From Bdellovibrio sp. GT3 (GTDB lineage: Bacteria; Bdellovibrionota; Bdellovibrionia; Bdellovibrionales; Bdellovibrionaceae), in the NCBI RefSeq assembly GCF_037996765.1, contig NZ_JBBNAD010000004.1, positions 496,001 to 560,000 of the forward strand: a stretch of 64,000 nt of DNA, given 5' to 3'. Within the stretch, counting starts at the first letter, position 1, and each line of letters opens with the position of its first letter. Made by a program: the position numbers and the translations under genes. Below the pieces are notes generated by a model that worked only from the letters and a program-made list of their open reading frames with translations, was not told the origin of the DNA and made no database searches. Below are positions 26,426 to 34,449 of this stretch, piece after piece.

Positions 26426-27934
26426 ATGATGAAGAATTGGTTGTCTGTAGGGGAATTTGGGAAAAAAACGGGGCTTAGTCATAAGGCTCTGCGCATTTAC
26501 GAGGAAAAGGGCTTACTAGTCCCGCACACTCGCAGTGAGGGGCAGCACCGTGTTTATACCGAAACCCAGATAGTGATTGCCGAGAAAATCGTACAGTTTA
26601 AAAACTGGGGATTTTCTTTAGAGCAGATCAAGGTGCTTTTGGCTGAAACCAGCGAAGGCACGTTGAAGGAGTTGCTGGAGAGACGTCTTCAGGAAAGCCG
26701 TTCTGCTGCGGTTTCGCTGTCACAACAGATTAAAGCCTTGGAATCAGTGTTGGCCTCCTTAACCCTCGGTCACGAGTTGACCGAGCTTGAAAGGAGTCAA
26801 GTTATGGAAAATTTGTTGAATAGAAGTGTGAGTAATTTAAAGCGTCGCGGGGTGGTGGATTCTGAAGCCCTTTCGCGAGTGCAGAGCGAAGTCTCTTTGT
26901 ATTCCGATAGCAAAAAGGAATTGATCGCGGGGGTCCGCAAAATCGTCGACTTCGCAAAAGCCAATAGTCTTCTGTTGGGCCCGGGAAGAGGGAATTCGGC
27001 AAGTAGTTTGGTATTATACTCAGAAGGCTATGGTTATTTTAATCCACTGAAGTACGGTCTTGTGCCGGAGTATTTCTCTGCAACAAAAAGCGTTTGGATT
27101 GATGTTGAGTATTCTCGCAGTCAGGAAGTTGGCAGACTGGCTGATGAGATTGCACAAAAAACGGGAATCGAAGTTTACGCCTTTAAGAGTCCGGTTTTGG
27201 ATATTTTAAAGGATGTACAAAATCAGGTTGGAGAAATCGATTTCGATTCGTTCAGTGATGATGACCCGATGATTCTTTCGGCGCCTTCGAAGCTGGGTTT
27301 GGCTGGGCTCTGGGGAGTTGAGTACGGTGAAAACTATCATGCCTTTCAATCTCAGGATGAAGCTTCAAAAAAGAAATATTCCCTGAGTCACCTCGACTTT
27401 GAATCTTTGTATGCCAAGCCATTTAAATCTGCTTCTGACTTCATGATTAGAACAAGTTTGATTGGCTATAATCGGCTGAATAAGCTGGAGCTTTATAACT
27501 CCCGTAATGATGGAGAAGTAGATCCGCTCTATCCTGAGCTCAACGGCACCCGAGGTGTTATGATGTTTCATGAGGATTGGGATCGTGTTTTCTCCAGGGT
27601 TGCTGGAATTGACCTGACTGAGGCATCCCGAATTCGTCGACAAATTGTCAGCGAAATCATTGCCGATAAAGAACCCGAATCCGCTCAGCAGGTGCGTGCT
27701 CTGGTCAAAGACATGGCGACAGCGGATTTTCTGCTGGAGCACGTGGATAAGAACTTCATGAAAGCCCATGCCCTGACGGTGTGGTGGTACTACAAGCGTA
27801 CTGCGATTTTGAAGTCCCTATGGCCGAAAGAGTACCGTGCTGCCATTGATCGCTGGGAACAAAAGCATCAGATGTGGTGGCAGGAGTTTGGCTATAAGAT
27901 GGCTTCGGATGGGAAGCCTTATTTAAAGGCGTAA
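26426..27934 (+). CDS. MerR-type HTH fused to a degenerate DNA polymerase III alpha-like domain
   Basis: Residues 4-75 form a MerR-type HTH (SVGEFGKKTGLSHKALRIYEEKGLL...FSLEQIKVLL), then a coiled-coil helix to about 125, as in MerR regulators. From residue 160 the protein follows C-family DNA polymerase (DnaE) order: GPGRGNSASSLVLYS at 185 (DnaE GPGRGSxxGSLVAY), NPLKYGLVPEYF, WIDVEY at 224 (DnaE PDxDxDF), GVMMFHEDWDRVFSRVAG at 377 (DnaE GVIVYQEQVMQI), and KAHALTVWWYYKRTAILKSLWP at 446 (DnaE NKSHAAAYAxxxYxxAYLKxxYP). The first catalytic Asp is Trp and the third seems lost, so polymerase activity is unlikely. ATG 26426 gives 502 residues. Function unknown. Confidence 0.8.
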   Translation: MMKNWLSVGEFGKKTGLSHKALRIYEEKGLLVPHTRSEGQHRVYTETQIVIAEKIVQFKNWGFSLEQIKVLLAETSEGTLKELLERRLQESRSAAVSLSQQIKALESVLASLTLGHELTELERSQVMENLLNRSVSNLKRRGVVDSEALSRVQSEVSLYSDSKKELIAGVRKIVDFAKANSLLLGPGRGNSASSLVLYSEGYGYFNPLKYGLVPEYFSATKSVWIDVEYSRSQEVGRLADEIAQKTGIEVYAFKSPVLDILKDVQNQVGEIDFDSFSDDDPMILSAPSKLGLAGLWGVEYGENYHAFQSQDEASKKKYSLSHLDFESLYAKPFKSASDFMIRTSLIGYNRLNKLELYNSRNDGEVDPLYPELNGTRGVMMFHEDWDRVFSRVAGIDLTEASRIRRQIVSEIIADKEPESAQQVRALVKDMATADFLLEHVDKNFMKAHALTVWWYYKRTAILKSLWPKEYRAAIDRWEQKHQMWWQEFGYKMASDGKPYLKA

Positions 27935-27980
27935 AAATTACCCAAAAACAGTGCGTTGGATGGATTTTTAGCTGGTCATG

Positions 27981-28034
27981 GGCTATCTCTAGCGGTTCAA
28001 TATTTATACATATAACTGCCCGCAGGAGATAGCC
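27981..28034 (+). promoter_or_regulatory. Inverted repeat pairing with the ribosome binding site of the next gene
   Basis: GGCTATCTC (27981-27989) is the exact reverse complement of GAGATAGCC (28026-28034), which contains the SD of the gene starting at 28036. If both arms are transcribed, the SD would be masked; if the promoter (TATAAC at 28011 is a possible -10) lies between the arms, the repeat is instead a DNA-level operator. Confidence 0.4.
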
Positions 28035-28035
28035 T

Positions 28036-28419
28036 ATGAAATCACTTTTGATTGCTTCCCTTTTGATGATCGCAACAAGCGCACAAGCCTCTTTCCTTTG
28101 CACTAGCAAAGAAGTTCGCGAAGACGGAAAGCCTGCATACGGCATGACTGTGAACGAATCAGAAACTGTAAACACTCACGTGCAAATCGCGATCTGGGCG
28201 ACAGGCCGCGCTTCTGAAGCAGAGCAATTCGAATGTGTTCGTGAATCCATGGATTACGGCAATGGTCGTACTTCCCAGTATAAATGCGAAGCGAATGGCG
28301 ACAAAACTTTGCAAGTCTACGCGCAACGTTCCGGTCAAAAAATCTCTGCAACTGCTGATTTGAAATCTCCAGCAGGTCAGTTGATCCTTTCCAGCATGTA
28401 CTGCAAATCCATCGAATAG
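28036..28419 (+). CDS. Small secreted protein, unknown function
   Basis: The 127-residue protein has a clear signal peptide (MKSLLIASLLMIATSAQAS) and a mature part of about 108 residues with four cysteines (FLC, FEC, YKC, MYC), likely forming two disulfides in the periplasm or outside. No known domain is recognised. AGGAGA lies 8 nt before the ATG and a terminator follows, so it is monocistronic. The upstream inverted repeat suggests control of translation or transcription. Confidence 0.8.
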   Translation: MKSLLIASLLMIATSAQASFLCTSKEVREDGKPAYGMTVNESETVNTHVQIAIWATGRASEAEQFECVRESMDYGNGRTSQYKCEANGDKTLQVYAQRSGQKISATADLKSPAGQLILSSMYCKSIE

Positions 28420-28444
28420 TTTTTAGAAAAAAAATAGAATCCTT

Positions 28445-28476
28445 AAAGCCGCATCGGAAACTGTGCGGCTTTTTTA
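28445..28476 (+). terminator. Intrinsic terminator of the small secreted protein gene
   Basis: AAGCCGCA (28446-28453) pairs with TGCGGCTT (28464-28471), followed by a T-run. It lies immediately before the stop region of the convergent Mut7-C gene. Confidence 0.85.
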
Positions 28477-28479
28477 TTT

Positions 28480-29241
28480 TCAGCCAGCCAAAAATCTGAC
28501 AACGCCGTCGCGCAGGTTTTTCATGCTCTCAAAATGACTGCCTTCCCAGTACACGCGCTGGCAGTCCGGACAGATAGAAAACTCGCTGTAGGTTTCGGCG
28601 ACCAGGGGCGGGACCTGATCCAGAATTTGTTCTTTCGCGATGGGTTCCAGGGGAGTGTTGTCGTGAATACAGCGGGAGCAAAGTTGAGTTTCGCCTCCCA
28701 GATCATAACGTTTCATCACTTCCAGCAGTTGTTCCTGGGGAATATCACTGCGAACAAAATAACCCCGATCCACTTCGCGTCGTTTTAACAGGTTGCGGTC
28801 GCGAGTCAGCAGTAGACGATTTTCAAATTTTGAAATGCGCGCGATCTCCACATCATCCTGCAACCAGCGATCATAAATTACATCAAAGCCCATCATGCGC
28901 AGCAGGTGGGCGAGCTTACCCAGATTCACATCGACAATAAATTTGGGATCGTCACGTTGGTTGCGCAAAGGATCCTGCCGTAAGAGTGTCACATCTCCGA
29001 CATCGATTTCCTCAAACATCGGATAAACGCTGACTCGATCGCCATCTTTAACCAAATATGTGAACGGGCGGCTGTTGCCATTGACCAGAATCAGGTCGAT
29101 CTCGGTATGGGGGACTCCCAGGGACTCGATGGCATCCTTGACGGTGGTGGGCTGAAAAGTTTGAAAGATCACCTCTTGATGTCGATGCACCCGGGGCAGA
29201 AAATCATTCAGATCGTCATAGAATCTTAATTGCGCTTTCAT
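28480..29241 (-). CDS. Mut7-C RNase domain protein with N-terminal ubiquitin-like domain and zinc ribbon
   Basis: The 253-residue protein has three parts. Residues 1-80 are a ubiquitin-like beta-grasp (Mut7-C ubiquitin type) ending LVKDGDRVSVYPMFE. Residues 95-165 are a PIN-like Mut7-C RNase core: FIVDVNLGKLAHLLRMMGFDVIYD, then RLLLTRDRNLLKRR. The C-terminus is a zinc ribbon with CSRC and CPDC. PIN-like catalytic Asp residues (VDVN, LTRD) are present. These proteins are proposed to act on RNA, but their substrate is not established. The ATG at 29241 lies opposite the promoter region of the next gene. Confidence 0.88.
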   Translation of the reverse strand: MKAQLRFYDDLNDFLPRVHRHQEVIFQTFQPTTVKDAIESLGVPHTEIDLILVNGNSRPFTYLVKDGDRVSVYPMFEEIDVGDVTLLRQDPLRNQRDDPKFIVDVNLGKLAHLLRMMGFDVIYDRWLQDDVEIARISKFENRLLLTRDRNLLKRREVDRGYFVRSDIPQEQLLEVMKRYDLGGETQLCSRCIHDNTPLEPIAKEQILDQVPPLVAETYSEFSICPDCQRVYWEGSHFESMKNLRDGVVRFLAG

Positions 29242-29351
29242 ATCTTAGATTTTATTTGGATTCTTATTCATCCGCGAGACCTGTGCCAAAAGGCAAGTCT
29301 CTGCAAGTGGCTGGCTCTCACAGTATAATGGAAAGGTCCATGGGAGGTTTT

Positions 29352-29585
29352 ATGGCTGAAGCTAAAAAACAAAGTAAATTCTCTGATAACTTTTCGCCCG
29401 AGAAATTTGAAGATCCCGGCATTCCTCAGCGTGAACCTGAAGCTCCTGCCGGAGTTCAGGAAGCTGGACGTAAGAAAGCCTCCGAAGGAGCGCATCCTGT
29501 TCCAACCGAATGGGATCAGCCAGATGGGGAGTATTCGGAAGTGATGGACAGTGAGGGACATCGGGTGCGTATCAATCACTACTAA
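29352..29585 (+). CDS. Small hydrophilic protein, unknown function
   Basis: The 77-residue, highly charged protein (MAEAKKQSKFSDNFSPEKF..., ending EVMDSEGHRVRINHY) has no signal peptide, TM segment or recognised fold. Its middle is rich in Pro, Glu and Ala and is probably disordered. The start at ATG 29352 is set by GGGAGG 5 nt upstream. It stands alone between the divergent Mut7-C gene and a terminator. Confidence 0.65.
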   Translation: MAEAKKQSKFSDNFSPEKFEDPGIPQREPEAPAGVQEAGRKKASEGAHPVPTEWDQPDGEYSEVMDSEGHRVRINHY

Positions 29586-29621
29586 AAAAAAGGCTTCGAG
29601 TTGTCTCGAAGCCTTTTTGAA
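29583..29621. terminator. Bidirectional intrinsic terminator between the small protein gene and rodA
   Basis: AAGGCTTCGAG (29590-29600) pairs perfectly with CTCGAAGCCTT (29605-29615) around a TTGT loop, with A- and T-runs on either side. It ends both the 77-residue gene and the mreCD-mrdA-rodA operon. Confidence 0.92.
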
Positions 29622-29625
29622 ATGT

Positions 29626-30750
29626 CTAAAACAGGTATCTGCGGTAGGCGACGGAGGAGACTAATCCCAGGCCGGCCATCGTGGTTAACATACTCGAACC
29701 ACCGTAGGACAAGAGCGGTAACGGAACCCCTACGATTGGCAACAGTCCGATAACCATTCCTAGGTTCACGAACATATGCCAGAAGACATAGCAGAGGACC
29801 CCCACCGTCAGGAGAGCCCCGAACTTATCCCGGGCATTCGTGGCTATTCGAATTCCCGTGATGAAAAGGTAACAGAAAAGACCGATAACTAAAATAGAGC
29901 CGACGAAGCCGTGCTCTTCTGAAAGAACAGAATAAATAAAGTCCGTATGGCGCTCTGGCAGGAACTCAAGCTGGGATTGCGTCCCTTTCATAAAGCCCTT
30001 ACCGAAGAAGCGGCCGGAACCAACAGCAATCTTGGATTGAATCGAGTTATAACCAGTACCGCGCGGGTCACTTGTCGGAGACAAGAACGTCAATACACGA
30101 TTTTTTTGGTAGTCATGCAAAACGAATTTCCAGGCAATGGGAATTGCCACGATACCCGCAGCGATTGCCGTGACCACGATCCAACGACGAACCTTTGCAA
30201 ACAACACCATGGAGCTACCGATGGCTGCCAACATCATCGCCGTTCCCAAGTCGGGTTGTTCAACAACCAGCACGAAAGGAATGCCAAGAACAAACAAAGG
30301 ACCAATCATTTCCTTGAAGCCCATGCCTTGTCCGTGGGTTGTTTTGGTCGAAAGGATTTTTGCCATGAGCATAATCAGGGCAAGCTTCATCGTTTCAGAA
30401 GGTTGATAACGGAAGAATCCCAGATCAATCCAACGTTGCGCACCCAGGGCGACCTTACCAAAGAAGGTCACGTAAAGAATGGCTCCCAAATTGAGGAAGT
30501 AAATGATCAAGGCGATTCGCGTGACGATCGCATAATCCAGGATGGTCATCACCAGGAAAACTGTCCAACCCACTACGAGCCACATGATTTGTGAAATAAA
30601 TAGATTGGAAACGTCCACGGAGCTGGGTCCATGGGTCGCGCTGTAAAGATTGATCAATCCGATGATGTTCAATCCCAGGATCACAGCGATGAAATTGATG
30701 TCCAGTTTCTTGAAGAGCGTTCTCTCTTCAACGTGTAATGAGCTAAACAC
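29626..30750 (-). CDS. rodA: Rod-shape SEDS glycosyltransferase RodA
   Basis: RodA polymerises glycan strands for the elongasome together with PBP2. The 374-residue, about ten-TM protein shows SEDS features: FGKVALGAQRWIDLGFFRYQPSE near residue 100 (the GAxRWI...QPSE motif), VVEQPDLGTAMM with the catalytic-site Asp, and the C-terminal LPIVGVPLPLLSYGGSSML. It lies 2 bp after mrdA and is the last gene of the operon, followed by a strong terminator. Confidence 0.96.
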   Translation of the reverse strand: MFSSLHVEERTLFKKLDINFIAVILGLNIIGLINLYSATHGPSSVDVSNLFISQIMWLVVGWTVFLVMTILDYAIVTRIALIIYFLNLGAILYVTFFGKVALGAQRWIDLGFFRYQPSETMKLALIMLMAKILSTKTTHGQGMGFKEMIGPLFVLGIPFVLVVEQPDLGTAMMLAAIGSSMVLFAKVRRWIVVTAIAAGIVAIPIAWKFVLHDYQKNRVLTFLSPTSDPRGTGYNSIQSKIAVGSGRFFGKGFMKGTQSQLEFLPERHTDFIYSVLSEEHGFVGSILVIGLFCYLFITGIRIATNARDKFGALLTVGVLCYVFWHMFVNLGMVIGLLPIVGVPLPLLSYGGSSMLTTMAGLGLVSSVAYRRYLF

Positions 30751-30752
30751 GA

Positions 30753-32747
30753 TTACTCTCCCTCAGTCGTGGTCGCAGCTTCGACCTTTTTCTTAACGCC
30801 TTTTTGCTTCAGAGCATTGGCGATGATATCCGGATGGTATTTTTGGAAGTAGGCATTGTAAATGTCGCGGGCAATGGGAACACCTCCGGTATTACCGTGG
30901 CAAGAGTGCTCTGCCAATACCGCTACGACGATTTCCGGGTTGTCAGCCGGTGCATAGGATACAAACCAACCGTGATGTCGCATGTGAATCGGGCGAGCCG
31001 TACAGCTGGCATGGATTTGATCGGCAGAGAAACCCATGACTTGGGCTGTACCGGTTTTTCCTGCGAATTCAACGCCTGGAACTTTCCAGTAACGAGCTGT
31101 ACCGCGAGGACCATTTGCCACCAGGCGCATGCCTTCCTTCACAACTTTGAAGGTGTCAGCGGAAACCTTGATGCCGTTAGGTTGAGTCTGCTGAAGGTCG
31201 CGAACCACTTGCGGGAAGTTTTCACGCAAAACTTTTCCATCCTGATCCAGGACTTTGCGGATGATGAAAGGTTTCACAACTTTTCCTTCAGTCGCAATAG
31301 TATTGTAGGCGATCGCCATGGAAATTGGAGTTGTCGTAACGAAACCCTGTCCGATGGCGGTGCTTAGATTTTCCCCGGGTTGCCATTCTTCACCGACAGC
31401 GGATTTCTTCCATGCAGAATTCGGCATGATGCCGGCCACTTCACGGCTGAGCTCGATGCCGGTTTTTTGTCCGATACCCATCGGGTTGATGTAGTCGTAC
31501 ATTTTATCAACACCCAGTGCGATACCCATTTTATAGAAGAACACGTTCGAGGATTGTTCAATCGCCTGATAGACCGTGATGTTACCGTGACCTTGCTTCA
31601 AAGAGTCATGGTAAGGACGACGACCAAAGTAAAACACGCCCGGAGCAGGGACGATCGTGCTTGGGGTGATCACTTTTTCACTTAAAGCGGCTACTGCCAC
31701 CAATGGCTTAAATGTCGAGCCCGGTGGATTGTGATCCTGGATGATTTTATTACGAAGCGGTTTGAACGGATCGTTGATCAAGCGAGACCATGTGCCTGGT
31801 GTGATACCTGTCGAGAATTCATTCGGATCAAAGGATGGGGCGGAAACCCACGCCAAAACTTCGCCGTTTGTTTTCATAACCAGGATACTGCCGATGTGAC
31901 CACGATTGTCGATGCCGGTCACAGTGAAGGCTTTGTAAGCGGCTTCTTGAATTTCCCGGTCAATTGTCAGGACAGCATTGTTACCGTGAACTGGAACCTG
32001 ATCGCGGATTTGCTCACCATAAATATTAGGAGTCTGAGTCACGGCTTCGCGACCATGGGCATCGACCTGAATGAAGCTGATACCATCAGTTCCGCGAATG
32101 TCGCGTTCCAATGTTTCCTCAAGACCGCTCTTACCAATAATGTCACCTTGGTCAAACTTGATAAAGTCTTTGTACTGCTCGTTGAAAATAGGGATCTGAC
32201 GTTTGGAAATCTCACCCACATAGCCGAATAGCTGCGCGCCGTTCTCTCTAAGTGGATAGTAGCGAACGATGGACTCACGGATTTCAAGCCCCGGAGTATC
32301 CAGGCGAACGCGTTTCAGACGGAAGACTTCCTCGCGGCTTAAGTTTTCTTTCAGACGAATTTGCGCGAACGGACCATTTTGACGGCGGCTCTTTTGGACT
32401 TTCTGAATGACCTTTTCAGGTTCCATTCCCAGAATTGGACCAATGGTTTTTGCCAGATCCGGAAGTGCTTCAATATATTGAGGCGTCAACAGGACTTCAA
32501 AGCCCGGAAGGTTTTCCACCAGGACTTTGCCGTCACGATCCAGCATCAGACCACGAGGAGCCGTGATCTTGTTTTGTTTAATACGGTTCTTCTCCGAGAA
32601 TTCTCGGAGTTCATTTCCAGAAACAATTTGTAGATACCACAGACGCATTGTCAAAACGGTGAAAGTCAAAGCGATCACTATGTAGAACATGCGATAACGG
32701 CTGTGATATTCCTTAGCCTCATCAGGATTGCTGACGTAAGTACTCAT
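30753..32747 (-). CDS. mrdA: Penicillin-binding protein 2 (elongation transpeptidase)
   Basis: The 664-residue class B PBP has an N-terminal TM anchor (FYIVIALTFTVLTMRLWYLQIV), a pedestal region starting TAPRGLMLDRDGKVLVEN, and a C-terminal transpeptidase with all three active-site motifs: PPGSTFKPLVA (SxxK), IEQSSNVFFYKMG (SxN) and FAGKTGTAQVMG (KTG). It crosslinks peptidoglycan during elongation with RodA. Its ATG overlaps the mreD stop (ATGA), so expression is coupled. Confidence 0.96.
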   Translation of the reverse strand: MSTYVSNPDEAKEYHSRYRMFYIVIALTFTVLTMRLWYLQIVSGNELREFSEKNRIKQNKITAPRGLMLDRDGKVLVENLPGFEVLLTPQYIEALPDLAKTIGPILGMEPEKVIQKVQKSRRQNGPFAQIRLKENLSREEVFRLKRVRLDTPGLEIRESIVRYYPLRENGAQLFGYVGEISKRQIPIFNEQYKDFIKFDQGDIIGKSGLEETLERDIRGTDGISFIQVDAHGREAVTQTPNIYGEQIRDQVPVHGNNAVLTIDREIQEAAYKAFTVTGIDNRGHIGSILVMKTNGEVLAWVSAPSFDPNEFSTGITPGTWSRLINDPFKPLRNKIIQDHNPPGSTFKPLVAVAALSEKVITPSTIVPAPGVFYFGRRPYHDSLKQGHGNITVYQAIEQSSNVFFYKMGIALGVDKMYDYINPMGIGQKTGIELSREVAGIMPNSAWKKSAVGEEWQPGENLSTAIGQGFVTTTPISMAIAYNTIATEGKVVKPFIIRKVLDQDGKVLRENFPQVVRDLQQTQPNGIKVSADTFKVVKEGMRLVANGPRGTARYWKVPGVEFAGKTGTAQVMGFSADQIHASCTARPIHMRHHGWFVSYAPADNPEIVVAVLAEHSCHGNTGGVPIARDIYNAYFQKYHPDIIANALKQKGVKKKVEAATTTEGE

Positions 32748-33280
32748 AGATCCAATCCTCCCGGCTCATTCATAAGCTCGTCCTGCGTGAGCTTGTCTAT
32801 TCTAGCCAGGATCCAATACATCGGAAGGGCGAACGACGGTGTCAGAATGATCTGCACCAGGCGGTCGACAATCTCGAAACTTGCAGGGTTTTTCTCCAGC
32901 ACCATGGAGAGAAGAAAGTAAATCAGGTGATAAGCCACTGCCGAGAAACCACACATAATTGTATAGTATCCAGCGCCACTCCAAAAGACGCGACTTTTGA
33001 TTCCATAGACCAAGGTAAATAAAATCAAAAGTGAGAACAGCATCATTTTAAGAGGCATGGCTGTGAATATGAGCAAAATCGCACCCATCGCGTAAATCGT
33101 GAAGATCGCCGGGAATGGTTTGCGATAAAGAGTCAGATACACAATCAGATTCAACCACAATAAAGGAGCAGGCACATTTCCAAAGAACTGAAACCACAAT
33201 GTGGTTTGAATGCCTGCCACCAAAAGCAGGATCGTCAGAAAAATGAAAAAATTCAAAGTCGCGTTCCAGCGGATTTTCAC
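32744..33280 (-). CDS. mreD: Rod-shape protein MreD
   Basis: The 178-residue hydrophobic protein has about five TM segments. Its sequence is poorly conserved, as is normal for MreD, so the call rests mainly on its place between mreC and mrdA and on size and hydropathy. It starts at GTG 33280, overlapping the mreC stop (GTGA), and its stop overlaps the mrdA ATG. Confidence 0.85.
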   Translation of the reverse strand: MKIRWNATLNFFIFLTILLLVAGIQTTLWFQFFGNVPAPLLWLNLIVYLTLYRKPFPAIFTIYAMGAILLIFTAMPLKMMLFSLLILFTLVYGIKSRVFWSGAGYYTIMCGFSAVAYHLIYFLLSMVLEKNPASFEIVDRLVQIILTPSFALPMYWILARIDKLTQDELMNEPGGLDL

Positions 33281-34317
33281 TGTTGAGACTCCTGAGGTTT
33301 AGCTGCTGGAGTCGGAGACGGCTTAGGTGACGTAGCCGGAGATGCAGCCGGAGTCGCTTCCGGTTTTTTCAAAGTGGGAGTTGTCGTTGTTGCCGGTTGA
33401 TTGACTGGTGGTGCTGTGGTTCCAGGAGTCGGAGCGGCCAAAGCGGCAGCTTCTTCGGCACTGAGAGCAGCTTGCGGAGCAAACTTGTCGCCAAAGTCCT
33501 CTTTGGAGGAATCCAGAATAATAAACACTTCTTCAACTTTGTAAGGGTCCACAACAGGACGCAAATCCACTTTCAAAGAAACACTGAAGGTCTTTCTTTC
33601 AACGGATTCAACGATCGCAACAGGGAAACCTTTCGGGAAGATATTATCCAGGCCACCGGTGACAACAAGGTCGCCTTCTTTCACGTCTTCCGTGCGCTCG
33701 ACATATTTAAGAGCACAAATGGATTGGCTTTTGCCTTCGACGATCCCGTGAGCACGAGTGCGTTGAACAATACCATCAACCACGGCGTAGCGGTCGGTGA
33801 TCAACATAACGTGAGCCGTGAACGGTTCAGGTTTAAAGATATAACCCAGCACACCCGCGGTCGTGATGACTGCCATGCCGCTTTTCAAACCGTCATTGGT
33901 GCCTTTATTGATCGTGACAGTGTTGTGATCAATGACCAGGTCGCGGCCGATCACTTGCGCTGATGTCAGCTTCATTTTGGTGGTTTGCTTAAATTCCAGC
34001 AAGCCACGCAAACGATCGTTTTCGATTTGCAGTTCATTCATGGATTGCAGGCGGCTTTGCAATTCATTGTTCGTGCTGTGCAGCTGCTCGCTTTGTTTCT
34101 TGATATTAATCAAGTCCAAGTACATGGCTGTTGTGTCCTTGACGCCGTGGCTGAAGCCGAAGAACGTTTCGGACACAGCGCTACCCAGCATGCTGAAAGG
34201 TTTCACCAGCCAGTGAGATTCTTGAGGACGTTGCTGCATGTTGATGGAAATGAGTGGCAAAGCCAAAACGATTCCGATGAGCACCAGTTTTTTGAGATCA
34301 AAGTTGAAAAAGTTCAA
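33277..34317 (-). CDS. mreC: Rod-shape protein MreC
   Basis: The 346-residue protein has one N-terminal TM segment (LVLIGIVLALPLISI), a coiled coil (LINIKKQSEQLHSTNNELQSRLQSMNELQIENDRLRGLL), and the MreC beta-barrel core (SAQVIGRDLVIDHNTVTINKGTNDGLKSGMAVIT...GVLGYI). The last 75 residues are a low-complexity Ala/Pro/Thr tail. MreC organises the elongasome from the periplasm. It is the first gene of the operon here; mreB is not in the window, since the upstream gene is divergent. Confidence 0.96.
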   Translation of the reverse strand: MNFFNFDLKKLVLIGIVLALPLISINMQQRPQESHWLVKPFSMLGSAVSETFFGFSHGVKDTTAMYLDLINIKKQSEQLHSTNNELQSRLQSMNELQIENDRLRGLLEFKQTTKMKLTSAQVIGRDLVIDHNTVTINKGTNDGLKSGMAVITTAGVLGYIFKPEPFTAHVMLITDRYAVVDGIVQRTRAHGIVEGKSQSICALKYVERTEDVKEGDLVVTGGLDNIFPKGFPVAIVESVERKTFSVSLKVDLRPVVDPYKVEEVFIILDSSKEDFGDKFAPQAALSAEEAAALAAPTPGTTAPPVNQPATTTTPTLKKPEATPAASPATSPKPSPTPAAKPQESQQ

Positions 34318-34379
34318 ATGTCACCTACCTAATACTTTCCAACGCTATCAAAAGAGTTAAGGAATTCAACAATTTCCCC

Positions 34380-34408
34380 TTGAAAAAAAATAAAAATAGT
34401 TGGGTAAT
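34380..34408 (+). promoter_or_regulatory. Sigma-70-like promoter of the SurA/PpiD-like gene
   Basis: TTGAAA (34380-34385) and GGTAAT (34403-34408) match the -35 and -10 consensus at 5/6 and 4/6 positions with a 17-bp spacer. The spacer is A-rich. Transcription would start about 35 nt before the ATG at 34450. Confidence 0.45.
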
Positions 34409-34449
34409 GGAGCGGCTTGTTTTGAAGATTGTTTCAGGAAGGAATATTT

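Noticed and set aside
29947-30594. A 215-codon open frame antisense to rodA
   Set aside because: The complementary strand of a strongly conserved TM protein gives a His/Gln/Arg-rich shadow; no SD and no domain.
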